From Eisenbergiella sp963559585 (lineage in GTDB: Bacteria > Bacillota > Clostridia > Lachnospirales > Lachnospiraceae), in contig CAUWLJ010000003.1 of NCBI GenBank assembly GCA_963559585.1, positions 1 through 64,000 of the forward strand: DNA of 64,000 bases, given 5' to 3'. Position numbers and translations under genes: made by a program. Numbering within the stretch: position 1 is the stretch's first letter; each line of letters starts with the position of its first letter. Below the pieces are notes generated by a model. It did no database searches. It saw nothing but the letters and a program-made list of their open reading frames with translations, and had not been told where the DNA came from. This document shows positions 42,474 to 51,333 of this stretch, in pieces.

Positions 42474-44327
42474 TCAGATTCTTATCAGGCGGCAGATGCC
42501 CGCAGCCTCTCCTCTGGTCAGCGTATGGGCCAGCTCCTCCGAACCGTCCGGCGATACAAGACCTGCAGCACAGGCCAGCCTGATATAAGGCAGGGCAGAC
42601 TGGCGGCATTTTCCCTCATACGGATTTTTTTCCTCCTGCTCTGACACGGAAAGCCTTCTGCGGCTTCTGCAGGCACATACGGCAAGCATGAGAAATTCTT
42701 CCAGTGTTACGGCGCGTTCAGGCAAAAGCTGCCTGTTTTCCACCAGCTCCGGCGGGATCATGCCATTCTGGCAGGCGCACTCCACCGTTCCGGCGTACCA
42801 TTCATGTCCGGTCACATCGTCATACATGTCGTTGTATACGTTGGTAGGGAAGAATTTTACCGTCTGAATGAGCATATCCAGAGCCTCCGCCCTGGTCAGC
42901 GGTTCATCCGGTCTCTCCAGCCCGGCAAACAGTTCCGCTGTGCCGTCGGGATCGGGAAGCCCATCGTACACCGCAGGCTTTTGAGGCAGACAGATCCGCT
43001 CCGCAGGCTGCCATTCCCCGAAGCCATCCGTTACACGGTCTGCCAGAAACCGGTAGGCGGATACTGCGGATGGAATAGCACGCCCATATCCGCAATTTTC
43101 TGTGATGGATCCGCTGTATCCGCACACTCTTACGATCTCCCGCGCCACAAGCTCCGCCATACGGTATGCGCCATAATCGTCATTGTGGGTAAAATCACTG
43201 GGATAAAAATACGGTTTCGTTCCCTCAAGCCCCTTTTCTTTGATAAACTCCACGCTTCTCTGATGCAGATCCAGAACCGGCGTATTCGTTTCCCTGCCAA
43301 TCTGAATACAGGCTTTTGCATATTCCTCCAGAAGATCGTTGTACTCCTCTCCGTTCCCGCTCCAGCTGTTGCGGGCGATAGGCGTTATCAGTACCGGGAA
43401 GCAATGCCGCTCCCGGCTTTCCTGTATGTAACGCAGGAGATTCTGCCGATACCCTCCGAAGGCCTTCAGCTCCATAAGCTTCTGGTCATTATGACCAAAC
43501 TGGAAAAAACAGTAGTCTCCCTCCCTGCGGTATTGATCTGCCACTGCATAGTGTCCCTCTGAGCGGAAGCTTTCTGTAGTCAGTCCGGAATGGGCATAAT
43601 TGGAAACCGCAATCCTGTCATCCAGGAAGCAGGGCAGCATCTGTCCCCAGCCGCTGTAGCTTGTTCCCGGCGAGTAAGGGTAGAAAGCGCTCTGGTCTGT
43701 CACCGTAGAATCGCCTGCAATATAAATCGTAGGGCAGGCACACTCCTCTATTGTGAGTGCGGTCATTCCAGGCCTATCAGCAGCAACGGAAATATCCACG
43801 CTCAGGTCTTCATACACCTGCTTCTTCCCCCTGGGAATAATATCGCACACATTTACGATCATCGTATGCACAAGCCGTCCTCCCGCCGGAATATCCGCGC
43901 GCTGTGTAAGCCTTCTGCGGCCGGCAAAAATCAGAACCTCATCCATCTCCTTTGCCGCCTCAATCGTCAGCGTTACCCGGTAATTGCCATGTCTTGGCAC
44001 ATCTACCTTGAAGCACAGCGGGATATAGCGCCGCTCCCCCTCCATCCTGCAGCCGTCCCGTTCCTCCATGGCCGAAACAGCCCCGGCAGAATCCAGGAAG
44101 CACCCCTTCTCATCCTGCTCCACCCGGCTCAGCTCCTGTCCCCGGAGCCAGTACCAGGTTTCCCATCCGGCATTCAATTCCGGCAGCTGCAGAAGCTCCT
44201 GTTCCTGTCTGTTCTTTTCCGTTACAAAGCCGTAGCCTCTGCCCGGCTCATACAGCTCTCCGGGGCTTACGCACACAGCGTCCCTCCCGTCCGTGCACCC
44301 GCCGAACCGGAATTTTCTGCGAAACAT
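42474..44327 (-). CDS. SGNH esterase, rhamnogalacturonan acetylesterase-like, with SLH-like C-terminus (locus III)
   Basis: A 617-aa protein. A beta-rich N-terminal part (residues 1-190) is followed by an SGNH hydrolase domain: IAGDSTVTD near 203, FGHNDQ near 276 and DFTHND with the catalytic Asp-His near 377. This matches the rhamnogalacturonan acetylesterase-like group, which removes acetyl groups from pectin. Residues about 465-617 hold two or three SLH-like repeats (LTRAEALDMLIQTV, WYAGTVECACQNGMI, LTRGEAAGICRLI). SLH domains belong on the cell surface, yet no signal peptide is visible at the N-terminus, and no upstream start adds one. The ATG is 2 bp after the stop of the GH105 gene. Confidence 0.8.
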   Translation of the reverse strand: MFRRKFRFGGCTDGRDAVCVSPGELYEPGRGYGFVTEKNRQEQELLQLPELNAGWETWYWLRGQELSRVEQDEKGCFLDSAGAVSAMEERDGCRMEGERRYIPLCFKVDVPRHGNYRVTLTIEAAKEMDEVLIFAGRRRLTQRADIPAGGRLVHTMIVNVCDIIPRGKKQVYEDLSVDISVAADRPGMTALTIEECACPTIYIAGDSTVTDQSAFYPYSPGTSYSGWGQMLPCFLDDRIAVSNYAHSGLTTESFRSEGHYAVADQYRREGDYCFFQFGHNDQKLMELKAFGGYRQNLLRYIQESRERHCFPVLITPIARNSWSGNGEEYNDLLEEYAKACIQIGRETNTPVLDLHQRSVEFIKEKGLEGTKPYFYPSDFTHNDDYGAYRMAELVAREIVRVCGYSGSITENCGYGRAIPSAVSAYRFLADRVTDGFGEWQPAERICLPQKPAVYDGLPDPDGTAELFAGLERPDEPLTRAEALDMLIQTVKFFPTNVYNDMYDDVTGHEWYAGTVECACQNGMIPPELVENRQLLPERAVTLEEFLMLAVCACRSRRRLSVSEQEEKNPYEGKCRQSALPYIRLACAAGLVSPDGSEELAHTLTRGEAAGICRLIRI

Positions 44328-44329
44328 TT

Positions 44330-45382
44330 TTATAATGCACCATCCTTTGCAATCCCGTCGGAAACCAGAAGCTTGGAGAAAAATGCCAGCGCAAGCCCCT
44401 GCCCCCAGCCCTGGATCCAGTCTCTGGAAATCCTGCGGTAGCTGTCCACATCGTTCATGACAGCGGTTCCTCCTGACACGTTCATCACCTTGCCGTCCTC
44501 GCTCACGTTGGCAAGCAGCCCCTTGATCGCCCTGTTGATATATTTGGAATGAAGCGGATTGCCCCTCTCCAGCATTGCCGCCGCAATCCCTGCGGACGCG
44601 GAGATCTCCTCATAGGACTCCTCATCATCCAGCACCGTGCGCCACAATCCGTCCGGGGTCTGAAGGGGCTTCAGAGCGGACAGCTGCTCATTCAGGGAAC
44701 CGGCCACATCCATATACTTGGGATACAGATAGCATTTGGGAAGCCTGTTTCCCACCTGGGACATGGTGTAAGCTGCCCAGGCGTTGGCCCGTCCCCAGTA
44801 AATGCCGGACATATGATCCTTCGTGATATTGTTGTAGCCGTGATACCAGAGTCCGCTTCCGGGATTCTGCAGATATTTGATATGCCAGTACCACTGATTC
44901 AGGGCATCCTCTATCATATCCTCGTCCTGCTCCATCACTCCCACCCGCAGCAGAAGAAAGGCCGCCATGAAAAGGGTATCCGCCCATGCCTGTTCAGGAA
45001 AATCATTGTTGGCGGACACGGTATGCTGGAGCACATGATCCCCGAAGCGAAGCGCCTCGTTTCTGATATAATTGATCTTGCTCATCAGAATATCGTAATA
45101 TTTCTGTTCTCCCGTGGCTTCATACAGCGTGATCAGGCAGTGTCCCATGGCACAGGCATTTACCGTCCATACCCTGGGCAGCCCCAGGTCGATCAGCTCA
45201 TCCACCCGTTCCTTCAGCAGCGTCAGATATTCCTCCCTGCCGGTATTCACATAGGCCTCGCTGATGCCATAGTACGCCACACCGCAGGGCCAGTCCCAGG
45301 TCAGATCCATATTCATGGTCTTATGTACGATCTTGTCCACCACAGCTTCGATCTGCTGCTTGTCATATTCCAGTTTCAGCAT
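44330..45382 (-). CDS. GH105 unsaturated rhamnogalacturonyl hydrolase-like (locus III)
   Basis: A 350-aa (alpha/alpha)6-barrel enzyme with no signal peptide. Family motifs are NNDFPEQAWADTLFMAAF with the catalytic Asp, HGYNNITKDHMSGIYWGRAN, EISASAGIAAAML and WGQGLALAF. GH105/GH88 enzymes remove the unsaturated uronic acid from lyase products of rhamnogalacturonan in the cytoplasm. It lies downstream of the binding-protein gene, separated by a terminator-like hairpin, and is coupled to the SGNH gene. The start at 45382 is chosen for its Shine-Dalgarno; GTG at 45391 is an alternative. Confidence 0.9.
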   Translation of the reverse strand: MLKLEYDKQQIEAVVDKIVHKTMNMDLTWDWPCGVAYYGISEAYVNTGREEYLTLLKERVDELIDLGLPRVWTVNACAMGHCLITLYEATGEQKYYDILMSKINYIRNEALRFGDHVLQHTVSANNDFPEQAWADTLFMAAFLLLRVGVMEQDEDMIEDALNQWYWHIKYLQNPGSGLWYHGYNNITKDHMSGIYWGRANAWAAYTMSQVGNRLPKCYLYPKYMDVAGSLNEQLSALKPLQTPDGLWRTVLDDEESYEEISASAGIAAAMLERGNPLHSKYINRAIKGLLANVSEDGKVMNVSGGTAVMNDVDSYRRISRDWIQGWGQGLALAFFSKLLVSDGIAKDGAL

Positions 45383-45407
45383 TGTCCTCACCTCTTACCC
45401 GTTGATA

Positions 45408-45440
45408 GGAAAACTGCCCTCCGGCCAGCGCCGGAGGGCC
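45408..45440 (-). terminator. Terminator-like hairpin between binding-protein and GH105 genes
   Basis: A perfect 10-bp stem (45430-45439 with 45416-45425) and a 4-nt loop are followed by TTTTCC on the minus strand. It probably lowers transcription of the enzyme genes relative to the binding protein. Confidence 0.75.
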
Positions 45441-45558
45441 AGTTCCCCACGCATTGATTTTATTTCATCATGCCTGCCTGTATCAGGATACCGCTTTCCG
45501 AAAGCCCTCCTGACATCCGGCCCGCTTTCTCACTGCCTCCGGCCTGCACGCCATCTGC

Positions 45559-47301
45559 TTACTGAGCCAGCTTCGTGGTTTTGCCGTCCGCATAAGCCGC
45601 CGTTCTCTCCTCCACGATCTCTCCGAAGCCTGCATCTGCATACTCCTGAGCCAGTTCATCATACAGGGCGTCAAACTCCTCAGGTGCACACATGGTCAGC
45701 TTGTCTCTGTACTCTGCATACAGGGAGAGCAGGGATGCCTGATACTCGGAAGCAGACTCGATCACTACAGCAAAGTTACAGTCTGTAACAGCCCAGCCCT
45801 TCTCCGCACATTCCTTCTGTGCATAATAGTTGTCGATGAGCTGCTGTGTGAAATCCTCCGGCAGGCCCTGGGGTGCGTTCGCCGCAATAATATCCTCGAT
45901 GGTTCCTGCGTCTCTGGACTCCACTGCCACACACCAGTAATCCTTGTTGTTATTGTAGCCCTGTGTATGCTCGCCGGAATACTCTCCTACAGAAACAGGA
46001 AGGCCATTTTCACCCATCGTATAATTGTCATCTTCAAAGCCCCACTGCATGGTAAACAGGTTTTCCTCCTGAACCATCCACTCCATGTACATCATAGCGG
46101 CCTTGATCTCATCCTCAGAAGCCTGGGAGGAGAATCCGATCATCATACCGTAAGGATTGTTGGCGCGGAAAGCGGGAACGGTTCCTGCGTTCGGATCGTC
46201 TGTGGTAGCCTGGATCTTTACCGCCAGCTTTCCATCAGGATTCGTCTCATAGAAGGACTTTAACCAATCCACATCCGCGCTCATATAGTTGCCGTACCAG
46301 ACGGTCTTTCCATTGATGAAGTTGGCCTTCTCTGTCTCCACATCAATGATGTAATATTCCGGGTCCTTAAAGCCCAGGTTGTACATCTCATTCTCCCTGC
46401 GCAGGAATTCCTTATTGGCCGCATCGCCCAGGGCAGGGATCGCGTAGTCTCCGTATACCGCCCAGTTCTCTTCATCCAGAGGGTAGCTTCTGAACGCATA
46501 GTTCTGATCAACGCCTGCACCGGTGGTCATCTTGCCGCCCAGAGGATGCTCGCACAGTCCTGCATCCACCAGCTTCTGCAGCATTTCCTTCTCTTCCTCC
46601 CAGGTGGTGGGGTAGGAATCATAGCCCACCTGCTCCAGCCAGTCCTTACGGTAAAACTGCACGTAGGTATAGTTGGTATCAAAATAGGTTCTGTTGGCCA
46701 GCGCGAAATAACGCTCCCCGTCCAGCTCGGAATACTGCAGCAGATCGTTGTCCACCATCTGCTGATAATAGGTAGGTGCAATCTGGGCGAACTGGTCAAT
46801 ATCATAGGAGGTCAGATACCCGTCGGATACCCACTGTGCCTGCTTGGGGAAATCATACTCCATCAGAATGGTGGGAAGCTCGCCCGCGGCTGCCAGCAGG
46901 GAATAGGAGGTCAGCACATCGGTACGGGTGATCGGCACGAACTCCATGGTAATATTGTACTGATCGGCGAAATTCTCCTGAATGTAAGTCTCCCAGTAGT
47001 TCTCACCGATGGCGGGCACGCCCTCCTGCCCTCTGTCGTATACAGGGATCGTCAGCGTTACATTCTCAGCAAAAGGCTCCCAGGCCTCCATTCCTGCTCC
47101 TGCGGAAGCTGTCTCCTCCCCGGCTGCAGTCTCCGTTCCCGTCTCCGGCGCACCGCTCTCTGCGGGAGCCGTGCTCTCCTTTCCAGCATCCTCCGAAGGC
47201 GTTGCCGCCGTCTCAGAGCCGCCGCAGCCTGTGAGTACGCCCGCTGCCATCACTGCTGTCAGCGCAAGCGCCAATGTCCTGTGAAGAGTTTTCTTCTTCA
47301 T
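45559..47301 (-). CDS. Lipoprotein sugar-binding protein, LplA/YtcQ type (locus III)
   Basis: A 580-aa lipoprotein starting MKKKTLHRTLALALTAVMAA with lipobox GVLTGC. A Ser/Ala/Glu-rich linker is followed by a family 1 solute-binding domain (FAENVTLTIPVYDRGQEG, DNNDYTMGENGLP-type loops, AAMMYMEWMVQEENLF). It is inferred to bind rhamnogalacturonan oligosaccharides because of the GH105 and esterase genes after it. The start at 47301 has AGGAGG 8 nt upstream. The spacer to the upstream permease gene contains 17-bp tandem repeats. Confidence 0.93.
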   Translation of the reverse strand: MKKKTLHRTLALALTAVMAAGVLTGCGGSETAATPSEDAGKESTAPAESGAPETGTETAAGEETASAGAGMEAWEPFAENVTLTIPVYDRGQEGVPAIGENYWETYIQENFADQYNITMEFVPITRTDVLTSYSLLAAAGELPTILMEYDFPKQAQWVSDGYLTSYDIDQFAQIAPTYYQQMVDNDLLQYSELDGERYFALANRTYFDTNYTYVQFYRKDWLEQVGYDSYPTTWEEEKEMLQKLVDAGLCEHPLGGKMTTGAGVDQNYAFRSYPLDEENWAVYGDYAIPALGDAANKEFLRRENEMYNLGFKDPEYYIIDVETEKANFINGKTVWYGNYMSADVDWLKSFYETNPDGKLAVKIQATTDDPNAGTVPAFRANNPYGMMIGFSSQASEDEIKAAMMYMEWMVQEENLFTMQWGFEDDNYTMGENGLPVSVGEYSGEHTQGYNNNKDYWCVAVESRDAGTIEDIIAANAPQGLPEDFTQQLIDNYYAQKECAEKGWAVTDCNFAVVIESASEYQASLLSLYAEYRDKLTMCAPEEFDALYDELAQEYADAGFGEIVEERTAAYADGKTTKLAQ

Positions 47302-47342
47302 AATAAATCCTCCTTTTGATTTTGAAAAGCTATAGTTTTCAT

Positions 47343-47426
47343 GAACACCGTCTTCGGTGAGACACCGCTTTCGGTGAGACACCGCCTTCGGTGAAACGCC
47401 GTTTCCGGTAAGACGCCGTTTTCCAT
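47343..47426. repeat. Five tandem units of about 17 bp between permease and binding-protein genes
   Basis: Units of the type GAGACACCGCYTTCGGT start at 47343 (16 bp), 47359, 47376, 47393 and 47410. Each holds a small hairpin, ACCG-4nt-CGGT. The array lies 40-120 nt upstream of the binding-protein gene. Its period equals that of the array at 1605-1689, but the sequence differs. Confidence 0.85.
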
Positions 47427-47498
47427 CGGAGCATACCTGCCAAACGGATGCCGGCGAACCGTAACGGCAAAACTATCGTTGTTTTTTCTCTGCGGCCA

Positions 47499-48428
47499 TC
47501 ATCCCTTGACCGCCCCCACCATCGCTCCTTTGACGAAATATTTCTGAAGGAACGGATAAATACAGATAATGGGAATGGATACAAACATAACCGCCGCTGC
47601 CTGCAGAACCTCCGGCGTACTGGTCACTGCCGCCGCCTCAGAGAGGGATGTGGTCTGCGCCTCTGCCGCGGAGGCCACCATCTGGTACAGCTTGTACTGC
47701 ACCATCTTCAGGTTGTCTGCACGGATATAGTACATGTTGTCCGCATAGGAATTCCAGCGTCCCACTGCATAGAACAGGGACAGTGTGGCAATGATCGGCT
47801 TGGACAGCGGCAGAACAATCTTTCCAAGGATCTGGAAATTGGATGCGCCGTCCAGAAATGCGGATTCCTCAAGGCTGTCCGGAATGGAGGCCTGCAGAGT
47901 CGTTTTCATGATCAGCATATTATAGGGCGAATAAATCAGAGGCAGAATCAGAACCCAGTAGGTATCCAGCAGATTCAGCTGCTGGAACAGCAGGTAGGAG
48001 GGGATCAGTCCTGCGGTGAAATACATGGGAACCATCAGGACAAAGGTGAAAAAGGTCCTTCCCTTCAGCCTCTTTTTGGAAAGCGGATAAGCCGCACAGG
48101 TACAGGCAATCATTCCGAGCACCGTAAAAAGCATGGTCACCAGCACGCTGTAGATCATGGAATGCACCAGACCTCCATCCTTGAAAATAGAGGCAAACGC
48201 ATCAAAGGTAATTCCTTTGGGCCAGAAGTAAACCTGCTTGGCCACAACATAGCTGTTGCCGGAAATAGATTTGGCTGCCACATGAATAAAGGGGACGATA
48301 CAGGTTGCACACAGCAGTATGACAACCGCCATCATGACTGCATCGCTGATTTTAAATTTATTGACCGCGCGGCTGCCGTCAGAGGTAACCTCCGCGCCGC
48401 GTTCGATATTCTCTTTCTTCTTCGCCAT
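47499..48428 (-). CDS. Sugar ABC permease, LplC/YtcP type (locus III)
   Basis: A 309-aa permease with six helices. It has the loop SLEESAFLDGASNFQILGKIV and the C-terminus FLQKYFVKGAMVGAVKG. The start at 48428 (MAKKKENIERGAEV) has GGAAGG upstream. It pairs with the LplB-type permease whose gene ends 66 bp upstream. It probably imports pectin-derived oligosaccharides, since GH105 and esterase genes follow. Confidence 0.93.
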   Translation of the reverse strand: MAKKKENIERGAEVTSDGSRAVNKFKISDAVMMAVVILLCATCIVPFIHVAAKSISGNSYVVAKQVYFWPKGITFDAFASIFKDGGLVHSMIYSVLVTMLFTVLGMIACTCAAYPLSKKRLKGRTFFTFVLMVPMYFTAGLIPSYLLFQQLNLLDTYWVLILPLIYSPYNMLIMKTTLQASIPDSLEESAFLDGASNFQILGKIVLPLSKPIIATLSLFYAVGRWNSYADNMYYIRADNLKMVQYKLYQMVASAAEAQTTSLSEAAAVTSTPEVLQAAAVMFVSIPIICIYPFLQKYFVKGAMVGAVKG

Positions 48429-48494
48429 TTTTCCTTCCCTTCCGCCATGCCGGAAATATGAAAACCGATACCGGCCCGGCTGCACATCCTTTTC

Positions 48495-49439
48495 CTACAG
48501 CAGTCCATCCTCGCCAAGCTTCTTGGCCACCCGGTCGGACAGGAGCACCAGTGCCACACCCACCAGAGACTGGAACAGGTTTACAGTGGTTGACATGCTG
48601 AATTTACTATTCTGCAGGCCCTTTTCATAAATATATACTGCCAGCTGGTACTGATAGTCCTTTACCTGCGTGTTCCCCAAAGCGGTCAGACGCTCCAGAT
48701 TACTTCCCATAATACGTCCCAGGTTCATGATCAGCAGGGTTACGATGGTTCCCTTGATCCCCGGCAGCGTAATATTCATCATCCTCTGCCAGCGGTTGGC
48801 TCCGTCGATCATCGCAGCCTCATACAGCTCTCCGTTGATACTGGTGATTGCCGCCAGATAGATGATCGTTCCCCAGCCCATGCTCTGCCATACACCCAGC
48901 AGCAGATAGGTAACCGCCCACGGAAGCGGTTTTGTCAGAAACGGAATTCCCTCTGAAATGATTCCTGCATTCATCAGCGCTATGTTCACCAGTCCGGTAC
49001 TAGGACGGAACATGGTATATGCAATGCTTCCAATGATCGCCCAGGACAGAAAATGAGGCAGATACAGAATCGTCTGTGTAACCTTTTTAAACCTTGGATA
49101 GCGCAGCTCGTTCAGAATTAAAGCCAGGATAATCGGCATTGGGAAACCCACAATCAGATCTGCAAGGTTAAATACGATGGAATTACGCAGTGCCCGGAAA
49201 AAGTCCTTATCCTTAAATACCTTCTGGAAGGTTTCCAATCCCACCCATTCGCTTCCGTCATACCCTTTTGCCGGCTTGTAATCCATAAAAACCATACGCA
49301 GACCGGGATATGCGGCATAGCTGAAAATGACCACCAGCAGAATCGGTACCAGGATCAGCAGATACAGCTGCCAGTCCCTTTTCCATGCCTTCTTCCATGT
49401 TGTATGAATCACAGGCCCGCTCGCTTTGCTCTTTGCCAT
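48495..49439 (-). CDS. Sugar ABC permease, LplB type (locus III)
   Basis: A 314-aa permease starting MAKSKASGPVIHTTWKKAWK, with six helices, YPGLRMVFMDYKPAKGYDG and the loop NGELYEAAMIDGANRWQRM. AGGAGG lies 6 nt before 49439, which favours this start over the longer open frame. First gene of the locus III operon, divergent from the AraC regulator gene. The 49440-49740 spacer is AT-rich and holds a perfect palindrome TGCAAATTTGCA at 49666-49677, a possible operator. Confidence 0.93.
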   Translation of the reverse strand: MAKSKASGPVIHTTWKKAWKRDWQLYLLILVPILLVVIFSYAAYPGLRMVFMDYKPAKGYDGSEWVGLETFQKVFKDKDFFRALRNSIVFNLADLIVGFPMPIILALILNELRYPRFKKVTQTILYLPHFLSWAIIGSIAYTMFRPSTGLVNIALMNAGIISEGIPFLTKPLPWAVTYLLLGVWQSMGWGTIIYLAAITSINGELYEAAMIDGANRWQRMMNITLPGIKGTIVTLLIMNLGRIMGSNLERLTALGNTQVKDYQYQLAVYIYEKGLQNSKFSMSTTVNLFQSLVGVALVLLSDRVAKKLGEDGLL

Positions 49440-49740
49440 TTCATACCTCCTGTTTCTCTGCCGCCGCGGCGGTTGTTGTTTTTGTATATTTTTCTCTTTT
49501 TGTATCATCGATTATCGTACAAACTGCTTCCCTTTTCCAATCATACAGGAATAAAAACTATGCAGAAACGAACTTTTATATTTCCTTCCGGTTTTTTCTT
49601 ATAGGACTTATAGATAAGCAAAACTTCTTTTTCCCTTCAAAACAGGACATTTTATACGTACACTCTGCAAATTTGCACAAATACAGCTGTTCTTTTTTAT
49701 TCATTTCTAATATTTGTATCTTTTTCTCCTTCTTAAATAA

Positions 49741-49769
49741 TTGATTTTCTTCACTGCGGCTCCTATAAT
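49741..49769 (+). promoter_or_regulatory. Predicted sigma-A promoter of the AraC regulator
   Basis: TTGATT at 49741 and TATAAT at 49764 are separated by 17 bp, giving a leader of about 90 nt. Confidence 0.65.
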
Positions 49770-49865
49770 TTTCTATCATCAGTTCTTATTTCAGTTGAAG
49801 GAATGCCGCGGCTGTCTGAAAATTCATTTTTCTTTGCACGTCCGGCTTTCCCAGGAGGATGCGCT

Positions 49866-50832
49866 ATGGCAAGGCCCAAAAAAACTGTCATTGAATACCG
49901 CAGCTACTACCTTCCCCTGCACTTTCCGGTGCTTCTTTTATCCGGAGATTACTGGCGCATCTCCGATGTGCCCAGCGGAAGACTGCATTTCCATAACTGC
50001 CTGGAAATCGGCATCTGCCATTCTGACAGCGGTTTTATGGAATTCCCCGGGCAGGCCCTTTCCTTTCAGGAGGGCGACATTACGGTCATTCCCCGCAATA
50101 TTCCTCACACCACCTACAGCAGTCCGGGCTGCTCAAGCCATTGGTCTTATCTGTTTATTGACCCCCAGGAACTTTTCAGAAATCTCCTGCCGAACACATG
50201 GAAAAATTATGAGCTTTATCCCTTCACCTCCGTCCGCAGCTTCCAGTTTGTTTTCAGCCGCAGAGAGCATCCCTTTCTGTATCAGCTCGCCACTTCTGTC
50301 GTGCAGGAGCTGGAAGAAAAGCGTCCCGCCTATCAGATCAGCTGCCGCGGCCTGCTGCTTTCCTTTTATATTGAAATTTTCAGGATTCAGACACAGCGTT
50401 CCGCCATCAGCCCGCCGGAGAGCAGAGAACAGGAGGGCACTCCCGACAACCTTCTTGTTATCAGTCCTGCCCTCGACTATGTGGAAAAAAATTATATGCA
50501 GCCCTTCACTGTGGAGGATCTGGCTGCTCTGTGCCATTTCACCCCCCCCCCATTTCCGCAGGGTGTTTCGTGAGATCATGGGCGTCAGCCCCCAGGATTT
50601 TATCACCAATACCAGAATCACCAAGGCCTGCAATCTGCTGCGAAGCACAGAGCATTCCATCCTGAGCATCTCGGAAATGGCAGGTTTCCATTCCCTTTCC
50701 AGCTTCAACCGTTCCTTTTCCAAGATCATGCAGCAGGCCCCGCGGGATTACCGCAAGATGATGGCTCAGTCCGACCAGCTTGCCCAGAGCCAGTCTATTC
50801 AGGAATACACCGGCTGGATGCACCCTGAATAA
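49866..50832 (+). pseudogene. AraC-family regulator interrupted by a +1 shift at a C10 tract (locus III)
   Basis: The gene starts MARPKKTVIEYRSYYLPLHF after AGGAGG. Residues about 30-130 are a cupin-like sugar-sensing part (HFHNCLEIGICHSDSGFM, then a SYLFIDPQELF stretch). The first HTH helix starts NYMQPFTVEDLAALCHFTP. A run of ten C at 50542-50551 then shifts the frame and a stop follows at 50571-50573. With nine C the reading continues as PHFRRVFREIMG and runs through the second HTH (SISEMAGFHSLSSFNRSFSK) to 50832. The full product would be about 321 aa. The run may be a true mutation, a phase-variable switch, or a sequencing error. Divergent from the permease gene it probably controls. Confidence 0.88.
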
Positions 50833-50981
50833 CAGCTCTCTCCCCTGTTGACCTATTCACAGGCCTCCCTGCGGCATACAGTCAAAAGCCCTAAAGGGAC
50901 GTGCCGGGAATGGGTTCGGCCTGAACGGTTCATTGTTCTTTTAAAAGTACAAGAAAACCGGGATTGTTCACAAAAAATCTC

Positions 50982-51010
50982 TTGTACAAATGCCTTTTGT
51001 ATATTAAAAT
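50982..51010 (+). promoter_or_regulatory. Predicted sigma-A promoter of the ferredoxin gene
   Basis: TTGTAC at 50982 and TAAAAT at 51005 with a 17-bp spacer, about 45 nt upstream of the ATG. Confidence 0.55.
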
Positions 51011-51054
51011 AAGGATTGATAATCAACAGACCATACGATAAGGAGGATATGATC

Positions 51055-51225
51055 ATGGCATACGTAATTAGTGACGCTTGTGTTAGCTGCGGAACCTGCG
51101 AAGGACAGTGCCCCGTTGGCGCTATCTCCGCTGGTGACGGACAGTATGTAATCGACGCAGATACCTGCATCGAGTGCGGTTCCTGTGCAGGAGCATGCCC
51201 TACCGGAGCAATCTCCCAGGGCTGA
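51055..51225 (+). CDS. 2[4Fe-4S] ferredoxin
   Basis: A 56-aa clostridial-type ferredoxin starting MAYVISDACVSCGTCEGQCP. Two CxxCxxCxxxCP motifs (CVSCGTCEGQCP and CIECGSCAGACP) bind two [4Fe-4S] clusters. It carries low-potential electrons between cytoplasmic enzymes such as pyruvate:ferredoxin oxidoreductase and hydrogenase. The two halves are near-duplicates, as is usual. It stands alone with a strong AGGAGG site, its own promoter and a strong terminator. Confidence 0.97.
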   Translation: MAYVISDACVSCGTCEGQCPVGAISAGDGQYVIDADTCIECGSCAGACPTGAISQG

Positions 51226-51271
51226 TAACGGCTTCTCCCGTTTGGGACAGACCGGACATAAGGAAAATGAG

Positions 51272-51306
51272 GAGGCGTCCATTCCTGGAATGGACGCCTC
51301 TTTTTG
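51272..51306 (+). terminator. Ferredoxin terminator
   Basis: GAGGCGTCCATTCC (51272-51285) pairs with GGAATGGACGCCTC (51287-51300), followed by TTTTT. It also lies between convergent genes. Confidence 0.92.
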
Positions 51307-51333
51307 TTGTGGCCGAAGCCAACTCTGCCACTA

